Assembly: GCA_963844865.1 (NCBI GenBank)
Contig: CAWJPY010000013.1
Coordinates: 124,001-188,000, forward strand
Direction of reading: 5' to 3'
Length of the DNA stretch: 64,000 nt
From: CAWJPY01 sp963844865
GTDB lineage: Bacteria > Acidobacteriota > Thermoanaerobaculia > Thermoanaerobaculales > Sulfomarinibacteraceae
Shown here: positions 16,577 to 27,131 of the stretch, one piece after another
How the letters are laid out: each line of letters starts with the position of its first letter
How positions within the stretch are numbered: the first letter of the stretch is position 1
Program-made: the position numbers and the translations under genes
Notes under the pieces: generated by a model
Seen by the model: the letters and a program-made list of their open reading frames with translations, nothing else
Database searches by the model: none
Told to the model about the DNA's origin: nothing

Positions 16577-17974
16577 TCACGAGTTGATGGAGCGCTTGTC
16601 GACGGCCAGCGCCGCCTCCCGGATCGCTTCGGAAAGGGTGGGGTGGGGGTGGCAGGTGCGGGCCAGGTCCTCGGATGATGACGAGAACTCCATGGCCACG
16701 GTGGCCTCGGCGATGAGCTCCGAGGCGCGGGGGCCGACGATGTGGACGCCCAGCACCTGGTCGGTCTCCTTGTGGGCCAGGATCTTGACCATGCCGTCGG
16801 TGAGGCCGAGGCCCTTGGCGCGGCCGTTGATCTTGAACGGGAAGCGGCCGGTCGCCACGGGAACGCCGGCCTCCTTGAGCTCCTCCGCGGTCTTGCCCAC
16901 CATGGCCAGCTCGGGCTCGGTGTAGACCACGTTGGGGATGGCGTCGTAGTTGACGTGGCCCGGCTTGCCGGCCACCAGCTCGGCCACCGCCATGCCCTCG
17001 TCCTCGGCCTTGTGGGCAAGCATGGGGCCGCGGATCAGGTCGCCCACCGCATACACGTCCTGCAGGTTGGTGCGGAAGTGCTCGTCCACCTTCACCCGCT
17101 TGCCGTCCTCGAGCTCGACGCCGGCCTCCTCCAGGCCGCCGCCCTCGATCACCGCGCGCCGGCCCACCGCCACCAGCACCATGTCGCCTCGGATCTCGTC
17201 CGCGGCGCCGTCCTTGTCCTCGAGGGCGATCTTGAGGTTCTTCTTGAGCTTGGAGATGTCGGTCACCTTGGTTGACAGGCGGAACTCGAGGCCCTGCTCC
17301 TCCAGGGCGCGCTGCAGGGCGTTGGACATCTGCTTGTCGGCGAAGGGGGCGATGCGGTCCAGCATCTCGATGACGGTGACCTTGGCGCCGAAGCGGCTCC
17401 ATACCGAGCCCAGCTCCAGGCCCACCGCCCCGGCCCCGATCACCACCAGGTGCTCGGGCACCTCCTCCAGCTCCAGGGCCTCCTTGGAGGAGATGATCTG
17501 CTTTCCGTCAAAGGGGGCGAAGGGCAGCTCGACGGGCGCGGAGCCCATGGCCAGGCAGACCGCCTTGGTGTCGAGGTCGGTGGTGCCGTCCTCGCCCTCC
17601 ACCGTGACCTTGTGGGGGCCGACCAGCACACCGCGGCCGTTGAACACCTTCACCTTGTTCTTCTTCATCAGCAGGCCGACGCCGTCCACCAGCTCGGTGA
17701 CGATCTTCTGCTTGCGCTCCATGAGCGTGCCGAGATCGAGGTCGACGTCGCCGCAGGAGATGCCGTGCTCCGACAGTCGGTGGCGGACGCCGTAGTAGAG
17801 GTCCGAGGACTCCAGCAGGGCCTTGGAGGGGATGCAGCCCACGTTCAGGCAGGTGCCGCCGAGCTTGGGCCGCTTCTCGACGATGGCGGCCTTCAGCCCG
17901 AGCTGCGCCGCCCGGATGGCGCAGGGGTAGCCGCCGACGCCGGATCCGATCACCACGAGGTCGTAGTCAGCCAT
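16577..17974 (-). CDS. lpdA: Dihydrolipoyl dehydrogenase (E3)
   Basis: A 465-residue FAD enzyme that reoxidises dihydrolipoamide with NAD+. The FAD-binding GSGVGG is at residues 10-15, the redox disulfide motif GGTCLNVGCIPSK holds C42 and C47, the NAD-binding GAGAVGLELGS is near 184-194, and the catalytic base lies in HPHPT at about 442-446. Length and all active-site residues are normal. It is the last gene of sucA-sucB-lpdA, two bases after sucB, so this E3 serves the 2-oxoglutarate dehydrogenase complex and possibly others. Confidence 0.96.
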   Translation of the reverse strand: MADYDLVVIGSGVGGYPCAIRAAQLGLKAAIVEKRPKLGGTCLNVGCIPSKALLESSDLYYGVRHRLSEHGISCGDVDLDLGTLMERKQKIVTELVDGVGLLMKKNKVKVFNGRGVLVGPHKVTVEGEDGTTDLDTKAVCLAMGSAPVELPFAPFDGKQIISSKEALELEEVPEHLVVIGAGAVGLELGSVWSRFGAKVTVIEMLDRIAPFADKQMSNALQRALEEQGLEFRLSTKVTDISKLKKNLKIALEDKDGAADEIRGDMVLVAVGRRAVIEGGGLEEAGVELEDGKRVKVDEHFRTNLQDVYAVGDLIRGPMLAHKAEDEGMAVAELVAGKPGHVNYDAIPNVVYTEPELAMVGKTAEELKEAGVPVATGRFPFKINGRAKGLGLTDGMVKILAHKETDQVLGVHIVGPRASELIAEATVAMEFSSSSEDLARTCHPHPTLSEAIREAALAVDKRSINS

Positions 17975-17976
17975 CT

Positions 17977-19419
17977 TCAGATCTCCAGGAGCATGCGCTC
18001 GGGGCTTTCGATGCAGTCCACGATCCGCTTGAGGAAGGTCACCGCCTCGCGGCCGTCGATCACCCGGTGGTCGTACGACACGGCCAGGTACATCATGGGC
18101 CGGATCACGATCTCGTCGTCGATGACCACCGCGCGCTTCTTGATGGCGTGCATGCCCAGGATGGCACTCCCCGGCGGGTTGAGGATGGGCGTGGACATCA
18201 TGGACCCGAAGACGCCGCCGTTGGAGATGGTGAACACCGCCCCCGTGATCTCGGACAGCTCCAGGGTCCGTTCCTTGGCGCGCCGCGCGTAGTCTGCGAT
18301 CTCGACCTCGATCTCGCCCATGGAGAGCTGGTCGGCGTCCCGTACCACGGGCACCACGAGGCCGCGCTCGGTGCTCACCGCCACCCCGATGTCGTAGTAG
18401 TGGTTGCGCACGACCTGGTCGCCGTCGATCCAGGCGTTGACCTCGGGCACTGTCTGGAGGGCGTCGATGGCGGCCTTGACGAAGAAGGACATGAAGCCGA
18501 GGCTGATGCCGTGCTGCTCCTTGAAGGCGTCCTTGTAGGCCGTGCGCAGGGCCATGACCCGGCTCATGTCGACCTCGTTGAAGGTGGTGAGGATGGCGGA
18601 GCTCTGCTGCACCTCCACGAGGCGTTCGGCGATGCGCTGGCGCAGCGCGGACATGGGCTGCCGGGTCTGGCGCTCCATGACCTGGGGTCCGGCGGGCTGC
18701 CTGCGCTCGCGGGCTGCGCCCACCGTGCGCCGGGTCGGCGGCACGGCTTCCCCCGCGTCCTCCGCCTCCGTCCGTCTCCTCGGGGCACTCTCACCGGCGG
18801 CGGGCGGTCGGGGCTTCGCCTCCTCCTTCTCCGGAGCGGCCTTCTCCTCCTTCACCGACCCCCGCTCCTCGATGTGCCGCAGCACGTCGGCCTTGGTGAT
18901 GCGCCCGTCGCGGCCGCTGCCCTCGATCTCCGACGGGTCGAGGTGGTGCTCGAGCACCAGCCGCTGCACGGCGGGGGAGAGCCCTTTCACGGTCTCCAGC
19001 TTGGCCTCGGCCTGGGGCTTGCCCGCCGGCGGGCTGATGGGGCGCTCCTTCTCGGGCTCCTCGGTCTGGTCGGTCGCGCCCGCCTTCTCCTCCCGCTCCT
19101 CGCCGGTCTCCTCGCCCTTCCCGGCCTTCTCCTCCTCCGGCTCAGCGTCGGACGCGGCCTCCTTCTCGGCGGCCTCGGGCTTCGCCTCGGTGTCGAGCTC
19201 GCCCACCTTCTGGCCGATCTGGACCGTCTCGCCCTCCTCCACCAGGATCTTGAGGCGGCCGCTCTCCTCGGCGTTCACCGTCAGCGTGATCTTGTCCGTC
19301 TCCAGCACCAGGAGCGGCTCTTCCCGCTCCACCCAGGCGCCGTCCTTTGCGGACCACTCGGCGAGGATGCCCTCGGTGATGGATTCGCCGACCTCGGGAA
19401 CCGTGATGTCCATTGCCAT
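17977..19419 (-). CDS. sucB: Dihydrolipoyllysine succinyltransferase (E2 of 2-oxoglutarate dehydrogenase)
   Basis: A 480-residue E2 subunit. One lipoyl domain at residues 1-78 carries the lipoylated K43 in LETDKITL, a long Glu/Lys/Pro-rich linker follows, a peripheral-subunit-binding domain (LSPAVQRLVLEHHLDPSEI) lies near 147-185, and the catalytic domain occupies about 245-480 with HRVIDGREA (H451, D455) as the active site. The linker is unusually long and charged. It lies between sucA and lpdA. The substrate is taken as succinyl because the neighbouring E1 is of the 2-oxoglutarate type. Confidence 0.95.
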   Translation of the reverse strand: MAMDITVPEVGESITEGILAEWSAKDGAWVEREEPLLVLETDKITLTVNAEESGRLKILVEEGETVQIGQKVGELDTEAKPEAAEKEAASDAEPEEEKAGKGEETGEEREEKAGATDQTEEPEKERPISPPAGKPQAEAKLETVKGLSPAVQRLVLEHHLDPSEIEGSGRDGRITKADVLRHIEERGSVKEEKAAPEKEEAKPRPPAAGESAPRRRTEAEDAGEAVPPTRRTVGAARERRQPAGPQVMERQTRQPMSALRQRIAERLVEVQQSSAILTTFNEVDMSRVMALRTAYKDAFKEQHGISLGFMSFFVKAAIDALQTVPEVNAWIDGDQVVRNHYYDIGVAVSTERGLVVPVVRDADQLSMGEIEVEIADYARRAKERTLELSEITGAVFTISNGGVFGSMMSTPILNPPGSAILGMHAIKKRAVVIDDEIVIRPMMYLAVSYDHRVIDGREAVTFLKRIVDCIESPERMLLEI

Positions 19420-19544
19420 GCCTGCGTCCTCTCGTCGCGTTCGCTGTCACCCGGTCGGGTTGTCGATCCCGCGGCCGTGCTGCCGCGGGGTGTGCTGGCG
19501 TCGGGTCACGAGTGTACTGGAGCCCGCCTGGCGGAGCAGCCCTG

Positions 19545-22343
<2,799 letters not shown>

Positions 22344-22611
22344 GGTCGACTCGCTCCTTTTCGCCGTCCGGACGGCCTGGCACGACGTCGAGCCGCGCCG
22401 AGGGACGCAGACCCACTGCCGTCCGGCGCTCGATCCTTGCTAGGGGAACCCATCCAAATGAGACGACATTTCCGAGCCAAGAGGATACAGGAGCGTCCCT
22501 TCCCTGAACAGTGGAGGGTCGCGGTGGCCACCGTGCGCCGCCCACGGTCACCGATCCCCGGGGGAGCTCGGTGTATGCTCGGGGCACCATGCTCAGCAGC
22601 GGGGGAGCCGG

Positions 22612-23349
22612 GTGAGGAACCGAATCAGCGCCGCGGAGTGCGCGGCCAAGATCAGGGCCGCGCGTCGGGTGGTGGCGCTCACGGGCGCCGGCATCTCCAC
22701 GGCGGCGGGAGTGCCGGACTTCCGGGGGCCGGAGGGGATCTACGCCAGCGGCCGCTACGACCTGGAGGAGACGTTCACCATCTTCGGCTTCCTGCGCCGG
22801 CCGAGCGCCTTCTACCGCTTCGCCCGGGAGATCATGGGAGAGCTGCGCGACGTGCGGCCCACCTTCGCCCACCGCTTCCTGGCCGAGCTGGAGCAGCGGG
22901 GGCGCCTGGCGGCGGTGATCACCCAGAACGTGGACTCGCTGCACCGGGACGCCGGCTCGCGCAACGTCATCGCGGTGCACGGCGACTTCTCCCGCTCCCG
23001 CTGCCTGAGCTGCGAGCGCGAGGTGGACGTTGAGGAGCTGGCCCGGATGCTCGAGGAGATGGAGGTGCCGCGCTGCGCCTGCGGCGGCCTCATCAAGCCG
23101 GACGTGGTCTTCTTCGGGGAGGCGGTGCACGGCCTGGAAGAGGCCACCGCCACCGTCGCCGGAGCGGACCTCCTGCTGGTGCTCGGGTCGTCCCTCAGCG
23201 TGGAGCCCGCGGCCTCCCTGCCGCAGTGGGCGAGCGGCGAGGTCGTGGTGGTGAACCGCGGACCGGTGGGGCTGCCGCCGGCGCCCAACCGCCACTTCGC
23301 CGACGCCGACCTGGACGGGTTCCTGGGCGAGGTCGCCTCCGCGCTCTGA
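22612..23349 (+). CDS. Sirtuin-type NAD-dependent protein deacylase
   Basis: A 245-residue SIR2-family enzyme. The NAD-binding GAGIS-AAGVPDFRG is at about residues 24-39, TQNVDSLHRDAG near 104-115 provides the catalytic region, and HGDF (about 123) contains the catalytic His. Four cysteines in CLSC and CACG form the zinc site, followed by KPDVVFFGE and GSSLSVEPA. The GTG at 22612 follows GGGGGAGCC; TATGCT at 22574-22579 may be its -10 box. It is divergent from the 2-oxoglutarate dehydrogenase operon; a role in de-acylating metabolic enzymes is an inference only. Confidence 0.92.
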   Translation: MRNRISAAECAAKIRAARRVVALTGAGISTAAGVPDFRGPEGIYASGRYDLEETFTIFGFLRRPSAFYRFAREIMGELRDVRPTFAHRFLAELEQRGRLAAVITQNVDSLHRDAGSRNVIAVHGDFSRSRCLSCEREVDVEELARMLEEMEVPRCACGGLIKPDVVFFGEAVHGLEEATATVAGADLLLVLGSSLSVEPAASLPQWASGEVVVVNRGPVGLPPAPNRHFADADLDGFLGEVASAL

Positions 23350-23379
23350 CGCTCACGCGGCAGAGTCCCCGCCCGCCCG

Positions 23380-23640
23380 AGAGAAGAACGCAAAGACGCA
23401 AAGGCGCGAAGGCGCAAAGCCCCCACCCGCCGCCGAGGAGAAGAAGAAGAGGCCCGTGACCAGCGCCAGCAGCGGCGATCAGCAACGGGAGGCAGCGACG
23501 GCGCCCGGCGGCAGCGGCGGCGACCAGCAACGGCGGCGACCGCGCCAGCGACGGCGACCGCGGCAGCGACGGCGACCAGCGGCAGCGGCGGCGACCAGCG
23601 TGAGGCGTCCAGCGCTCGGCCGCAGCGTTGCCTCGCTGTC
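23380..23640. repeat. Simple-repeat island (ACGCAAAGGCGC and CAGCGGCGGC units)
   Basis: First AACGCAAAGACGCAAAGGCGCGAAGGCGCAA-type units at 23385-23430, related to AACGCAGAGGCGCAGAG at 46327-46460. Then 23457-23600 is a run of degenerate CAGCGGCGGCGACCAG units. No coding signal is credible. Confidence 0.65.
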
Positions 23641-23745
23641 AATGACATGCCTTCGTGCCGTCCTGGTGAGTATTCGTAGGCCCCTCGGGGCGGTGTCTCG
23701 GGTGCTGACCTGGAGCCACGGGAAGGCGGCCGCCTCCCCACTCCA

Positions 23746-24660
23746 CCTGTCATTCTGAGCGAGCGGAGGTCCGCCGGAGCGAGTCGAAGAATCCCCCGAG
23801 AGCACCAGAGTCGTGGATGGGAGGCGTCCCACGGGCCTTCGGGGGACTCCTCGTCGCTTCGCTCCTCGGAATGACACGTGTGCGCCTCGTCCCACGGGCC
23901 TTCGGGGGATGGTTCGACTCGTCGCTCGCCGAGGACGGCGCGCTCCTCGCTCACCATGACAGGACAAGGCCATATCACTGGGGGCGACGTTGCGCCCCGC
24001 CCCCGTCGGTGCCGCATGGGATGACACGGGACCGCGCGGAGACAGTGGGACGTCCAAGTTGCCTGTCATCCTGAGCGAGCGGAGGTCTTCCGGAGCGAGT
24101 CGAAGGATCCCCCGGGAGCACCAGAGTCGTGCCCTGGGGGCGTCCCACGGGCCTTCGGGGGACTCCTCGTCGCTTCGCTCCTCGGAATGACACGTGTGCG
24201 CCTCGTCCCACGGGCCTTCGGGGGATGGTTCGACTCGTCGCTCGCCGCCGACGGCGCGCTCCTCGCTCACCATGACAGGACAAGGCCATATCATTGGGGG
24301 CGACGTTGCGCCCCGCCCCCGTCGGTGCCGCATGGGATGACACGGGACCGCGCGGAGACAGTGGGACGTCCAAGTTGCCTGTCATCCTGAGCGAGCGGAG
24401 GTCTTCCGGAGCGAGTCGAAGGATCCCCCGGGAGCACCAGAGTCGTGCCTGGGGGCGTCCCACGGGCCTTCGGGGGACTCCTCGTCGCTTCGCTCCTCGG
24501 AATGACACGTGTGCGCCTCGTCCCACGGGCCTTCGGGGGATGGTTCGACTCGTCGCTCGCCGCCGACGGCGCGCTCCTCGCTCACCATGACAGAACAAGG
24601 CCATGTCGCTGGGAGCGACGTTGCGCCCCGCCCCCGTCGGTGCCGAGTTGTGTGACACGA
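23746..24660. repeat. 316-bp tandem repeat, nearly three copies
   Basis: The landmark GTCGAAG recurs at 23783, 24099 and 24415, exactly 316 bases apart each time, and the surrounding sequence is nearly identical. Each unit holds two facing halves of the TCATCCTGAGCGAG element: one ending in GGATCCCCC and one reading GGGGGATGGTTCGACTCG through CTCACCATGACAG. The third copy diverges near 24650. A single unit of the same composition is seen at about 42230-42440 and 46630-46830. Confidence 0.9.
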
Positions 24661-24722
24661 GGCGTGCGGAGCCGTTCCGTCGGACGCGGACACGGACACT
24701 GACACTGGCCGGGGCGCGGGAA

Positions 24723-25643
24723 TCAGCGGGAGTTTCGTTCTTTGACGATCTCGGCGGCGATGCTGATGGCGATCTCCTCCGGGGTGTGACTGGAGATGTC
24801 CAGACCCACGGGGGCACGGACCCGGCCCAGCCGCTCGTCGGGGACTGCCTGCTCGCGCAGGTGGGCGAAGAGCTGCTTCACCTTGGCGGCGCTCCCCAGC
24901 AGGCCCAGGTAGCGCAGGTCTTTCCCGACCAGGCGCGACAGCACGAGCTCGTCGGCGGCATGGCCGTGGGTCATGATCACCGCCCACGAGCGCTCTCCGG
25001 CCACCACTTCACCGTCGCTGGCGGCATAGTCGATCACCCGTTTCTCGGTTGCCCAGCGGTTGGCCTCGAGCGTGGTCAGATCGGCACGGTCGTCGAGCAC
25101 CACGATGCGGAAGGGGAGCGCGGCCATGACCCGGGACAGGGCCAGGGCGACGTGACCGCCGCCGAAGATGTACAGGGTGTCGAGGTCGCCGACAGTGACC
25201 TCGAAGCGCCACCCGCCGCCCGTGGTCTCGAACGAGGTGGGCGACCGCTGACCGGGCGCAAAGGACATGCCGTGGTTGGTGAGCTCGAGGGACCCGAAGC
25301 CGCCCCGGTCCAGTGCGGCGGCGACACCCTCCAGCGTCGGGAGCTGGTCACGCTCCAGGACGACCATGGCCAGGGTCTGGCGCCCCGAGCACAGGGAGCC
25401 GGAGGCGGCGGCGGTGTGCTCCACCTCGAAGAGCTCCGATCCTTTCTCGAGGTCGCGGGCCCGCTCCATGGCCTCGTGCTCCGCCACTCCGCCGCCCACG
25501 GTCCCTACCGACCCGAGGGAGGAGACCACCATGGCCGCGCCGGTGGCGCCGGGCACCGAGCCTGAGTGCTCCACGACGACCACCAGCACGGCACGGCCGC
25601 CAACTCGCACGGCATCCACGGCATGTCCCCACAGGTCTTTCAC
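24723..25643 (-). CDS. XdhC/CoxI family protein
   Basis: A 306-residue XdhC-family protein, the group that helps load or sulfurate the molybdenum cofactor of xanthine-dehydrogenase-type enzymes. The N-terminal XdhC_CoxI domain (VVEHSGSVPGATGAAMVV...GGGVAEHEAM) is at about 20-75, and the Rossmann-type C-terminal domain starts at LYIFGGGHVALAL near 158 and contains MTHGHAADE and YLGLLGSAAKV. No molybdenum hydroxylase genes are in this window. The GTG at 25643 is chosen because TACAAT at 25650-25655 (minus strand) ends six bases before it and there is no Shine-Dalgarno. Confidence 0.87.
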   Translation of the reverse strand: MKDLWGHAVDAVRVGGRAVLVVVVEHSGSVPGATGAAMVVSSLGSVGTVGGGVAEHEAMERARDLEKGSELFEVEHTAAASGSLCSGRQTLAMVVLERDQLPTLEGVAAALDRGGFGSLELTNHGMSFAPGQRSPTSFETTGGGWRFEVTVGDLDTLYIFGGGHVALALSRVMAALPFRIVVLDDRADLTTLEANRWATEKRVIDYAASDGEVVAGERSWAVIMTHGHAADELVLSRLVGKDLRYLGLLGSAAKVKQLFAHLREQAVPDERLGRVRAPVGLDISSHTPEEIAISIAAEIVKERNSR

Positions 25644-25649
25644 GGTGCG

Positions 25650-25655
25650 ATTGTA
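25650..25655 (-). promoter_or_regulatory. -10 box (TACAAT) for a leaderless start
   Basis: TACAAT on the minus strand lies exactly six bases from the XdhC GTG at 25643, so the mRNA would begin at or near the start codon. Confidence 0.55.
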
Positions 25656-25726
25656 CGGCAGCGACAGTCTCGCCCGCCGCCACGGTTCCCAGCAGAAGCC
25701 CGGTGCCAGGTCCGTCCGCAAAGTCT

Positions 25727-25945
25727 GCGGTCAGCGACGGTACACAGGGGCAGGAATCGGTGCCAGTGCCAGTGGCAGTGGCAGCGTCAGCGCCGGTCTC
25801 GGCAGCGTCTCCTCAACCCCGACCCGCGATCGCCACGTTCGCTCACCTGCCGTGGAGCCGCGGATGATCGCCGATCGCCGTCCGCTGATCCCTGGACGCC
25901 GAAGCTGACCGCTGTGCACTGCCGCTGTTGGCCGGCACTGCCGCC
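25727..25945. repeat. Low-complexity intergenic island
   Basis: Degenerate GCCAGTGGCAGTGGCAGCG and GATCGCCGATCGCCG units between the XdhC and RpiR genes. The class is the same as the island at 82-250. I see no gene or defined regulatory site in it. Confidence 0.55.
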
Positions 25946-25980
25946 GTCGTTGGCCGTGGACGCGAACCCGGGAGCCGGGT

Positions 25981-26847
25981 CTAGCGATCGGACGGCAGGA
26001 GGTCCTTGTCCTCCCCCAGCATGCGGTTGATCTGGGTCAGGGCATCCAGCGTCCGCTCGCGATGGCTGGTGGCGATCTCGGCAGCCAGGGCGTTCACGAG
26101 CACGGTGATGGCTGCGATGGCGTTGGTGAACATCATGTTGTCGCTCTTCGCGGCCAGCGCCCAGCGGGCGAGCTGGGCCGCCGGCGCGGTGAAGCGATCG
26201 CACAGCGCGCAGGTGGCGAGGCCCCGCTGCTGGGCCTCCCGCAGCAGCTCCAGGGTCTGCCGGGAGTAGGGGGGAAAGGAGAGCACGAGGAGCGCGTCGG
26301 ACGGACGCAGCGCCACCACCTGCTCCCGAGGCGAGGAGAAGCGGGTGGAGAGCGCGCTGGCCCGGACCCCGATCTGGACCAGGGTGTAGGACGCGATCTC
26401 GGCCAGGTGGGCGGAGATGCCCATGCCGAAGGTGTAGGTGTGGTCCGCGCGGTAGACGGCGTCGCCGACCTCGGCGAAGACGCGGCGGTCGGCGGTCTCC
26501 ACCGAGTGCCGGATGTTGCCGATCTCCAGGTCCGCGACCTGCTGCAGGACGTCCTCTGTGGCAGGCTGCGAGAGAGCTCTGCCGTTGCCGCCCAGCCGCT
26601 CCTGGAGGAGCTCGACCAGGTCCATCTTCAGCTCGGAGAAGCCGGAGTAGCCGATGCGCTGGGCGAAGCGGACCACGGTGGCCTCCGAGACCCCGGTGCG
26701 GTCGGCGAGCTCGGGGACTGACAGGAAGGGGACCGTCTGCAGGTGCTCGAGGAGGTAGTCCGCGATGGCTCGTTGCTGGGGCGGCAGCTCGGCGGCATGG
26801 CGGACGATCAGCTCGCGCAGGTCGGACTCACGGGTCACGATGGGCAT
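25981..26847 (-). CDS. MurR/RpiR-family transcriptional regulator
   Basis: A 288-residue regulator with an N-terminal RpiR helix-turn-helix domain (about 1-80; LADRTGVSEATVVRFAQRIGYSGF) and a C-terminal SIS domain (about 125-265; TYTFGMGISAHLAEIASYTL and LVLSFPPYSRQT). SIS domains usually bind phosphosugars, but some RpiR members sense other metabolites. It is divergent from the TonB-receptor/cyanophycinase/M20 operon, and TGAAAT/ATTTCA half-sites in that promoter are its probable operator. I infer that it represses the operon and is released by a breakdown product. Confidence 0.88.
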   Translation of the reverse strand: MPIVTRESDLRELIVRHAAELPPQQRAIADYLLEHLQTVPFLSVPELADRTGVSEATVVRFAQRIGYSGFSELKMDLVELLQERLGGNGRALSQPATEDVLQQVADLEIGNIRHSVETADRRVFAEVGDAVYRADHTYTFGMGISAHLAEIASYTLVQIGVRASALSTRFSSPREQVVALRPSDALLVLSFPPYSRQTLELLREAQQRGLATCALCDRFTAPAAQLARWALAAKSDNMMFTNAIAAITVLVNALAAEIATSHRERTLDALTQINRMLGEDKDLLPSDR

Positions 26848-27061
26848 GGAGATCTCCGAAGTGGGTGCCAGCGCTTGCGGACTCGATTCATGCGCGTCCG
26901 CACCCTCGCCCGAAGGAACGTCCTGATCCGGGCACGGACACGGAGGGGGGACCCGGGCAGGGATGGCGTCCGGCCACGAGGATCGTCAGGAGGGACGGGA
27001 ACCTGAAGTTGCGCGTGGGACCCGCGTCGCATCTGGGCTGTCTCAGGGCGGGATGGGGGCG

Positions 27062-27108
27062 TGACATCATACATTTCATCTGATAGTCTACGTGAAATGG
27101 AAATTTCA
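27062..27108 (+). promoter_or_regulatory. Promoter with RpiR-type operator half-sites
   Basis: TGACAT (27062-27067) and TAGTCT (27084-27089), 16 bases apart, are plausible -35 and -10 boxes. CATTTCA (27072-27078) lies between them, and TGAAATG (27093-27099) follows at the transcription start, making a perfect inverted repeat with a 14-base gap. ATTTCA (27103-27108) adds a second, tight pair, TGAAAT-N3-AAATTTCA. Palindromes of TGAAA/TTTCA are typical of RpiR-family sites. The region is strikingly AT-rich for this DNA. Confidence 0.75.
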
Positions 27109-27131
27109 TCAACTCCAGGAGGGAGGACCCC

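Noticed and set aside
24540..24560. GGTTCGACTC inside the repeats resembles a tRNA T-loop
   Set aside because: It recurs in every repeat unit and no acceptor stem, D-arm or anticodon arm can be folded around it.
23746..24660. Possible CRISPR array
   Set aside because: The period is 316 bp with no short repeat/unique spacer alternation and there are no cas genes.
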